A stretch of DNA of 64,000 nucleotides from Tridacna crocea (taxonomy: Eukaryota > Mollusca > Bivalvia > Cardiida > Cardiidae). Position 1 is the first letter of the stretch. Each line of letters opens with the position of its first letter. The stretch covers positions 42,680,501 through 42,744,500 of the forward strand of contig OX031057.1 of NCBI GenBank assembly GCA_943736015.1, read 5' to 3'. Made by a program: the position numbers and the translations under genes. The notes beneath the pieces were generated by a model. That model saw only the letters and a list, made by a program, of their open reading frames with translations, was not told where the DNA came from and did not search any database. Of the stretch, positions 63,911-64,000 are shown piece by piece.

Positions 63911-64000
63911 ATGAGTGCTCGGGGCCCTTCAAGAAAATCCGATAAAGATCTTGTCAAGTCGACTACGCAACAAAATGGTACAGATACAGAGCTCCAACAA
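63911..64000 (+). CDS. 5' end of an unidentified gene (cut by the window edge)
   Basis: ATG at 63911 in AAATATGAG (A at -3) opens a frame of 30 codons that is still open at the last base. The residues begin MSARGPSRKSDKDLVKST and continue with a glutamine/threonine-rich stretch (TTQQNGTDTELQQ). The composition is polar and charged, typical of a disordered N-terminus of a cytosolic or nuclear protein, with no signal peptide. In-frame stops occur upstream and the upstream region is promoter-like. I do not recognise the protein; it could also be an exon that ends soon after the edge. Confidence 0.6.
   Translation, partial: MSARGPSRKSDKDLVKSTTQQNGTDTELQQ

Noticed and set aside
1..64000. Autonomous piggyBac, Tc1/mariner, Helitron or LINE coding regions
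   Set aside because: No open frame with a transposase, RepHel or reverse transcriptase pattern was found; all elements here look non-autonomous.

Overview
The window reads as a stretch of animal nuclear genome, most likely a bivalve mollusc. The reasons are spliced exons with GT/AG borders, tRNA-headed SINEs, a very high load of small palindromic DNA transposons (MITEs), and pearl/Helentron-like elements with tandem cores of about 166 bp, a type known from bivalves. I cannot fix the species. There is no bacterial, organellar or viral gene layout, and nearly all long open frames are by-products of repeats.

Genes. Three exons on the minus strand (37705-37780, 19301-19507, 17706-17806) join in phase into the signal peptide and first part of a betaglycan/endoglin-type orphan domain (TGFBR3-like TGF-beta co-receptor). 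Intron 1 is about 18.2 kb and packed with repeats; the 3' exons are probably beyond the left edge. At the right edge, 63911-64000 (+) is the open start of a second, unidentified gene, with a YY1-like ATGGCG motif and a possible uORF upstream. No other coding exon is supportable.

Repeats. The dominant family (called A here) is a MITE of about 228 bp with TTAA target duplications, ends reading CCCTTTACC / CTCTTTACC / CCCATTACC, and a near-perfect palindrome of about 67 bp in the middle. I list about 80 copies or pieces. A related family (B, 7 copies) has a similar stem and different arms. Other palindromic families are C (GAGCTCC ends, about 190 bp), D (GCCTGCAACA ends, double hairpin, about 265 bp), D2, E and F. 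There are also two copies of an element of about 900 bp with TA...TA CCGT ends, a 2.5 kb foldback element with long inverted repeats, an element with an 8-bp target duplication (G), and several SINEs.

Layout. 1-17.7 kb: dense A/B/C MITEs with a tandem-core element at 12.9-14.1 kb. 17.7-19.5 kb: TGFBR3-like exons 3 and 2. 19.5-37.7 kb: intron 1, with a tandem-core element at 20.6-22.4 kb, the first 900-bp element and the foldback element. 37.7-37.8 kb: exon 1. 37.8-54 kb: intergenic MITEs, SINEs and a nested composite at 47.5-48.9 kb. 54-64 kb: fewer repeats, a 585-bp tandem duplication, two D elements and the start of the right-hand gene.

The window contains its own before/after evidence for MITE insertion: two duplicated stretches and one SINE pair show the same site with and without an element, each time with TTAA duplicated. 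Across copies, the A stem appears to change on both arms together, which is the observation most worth testing.
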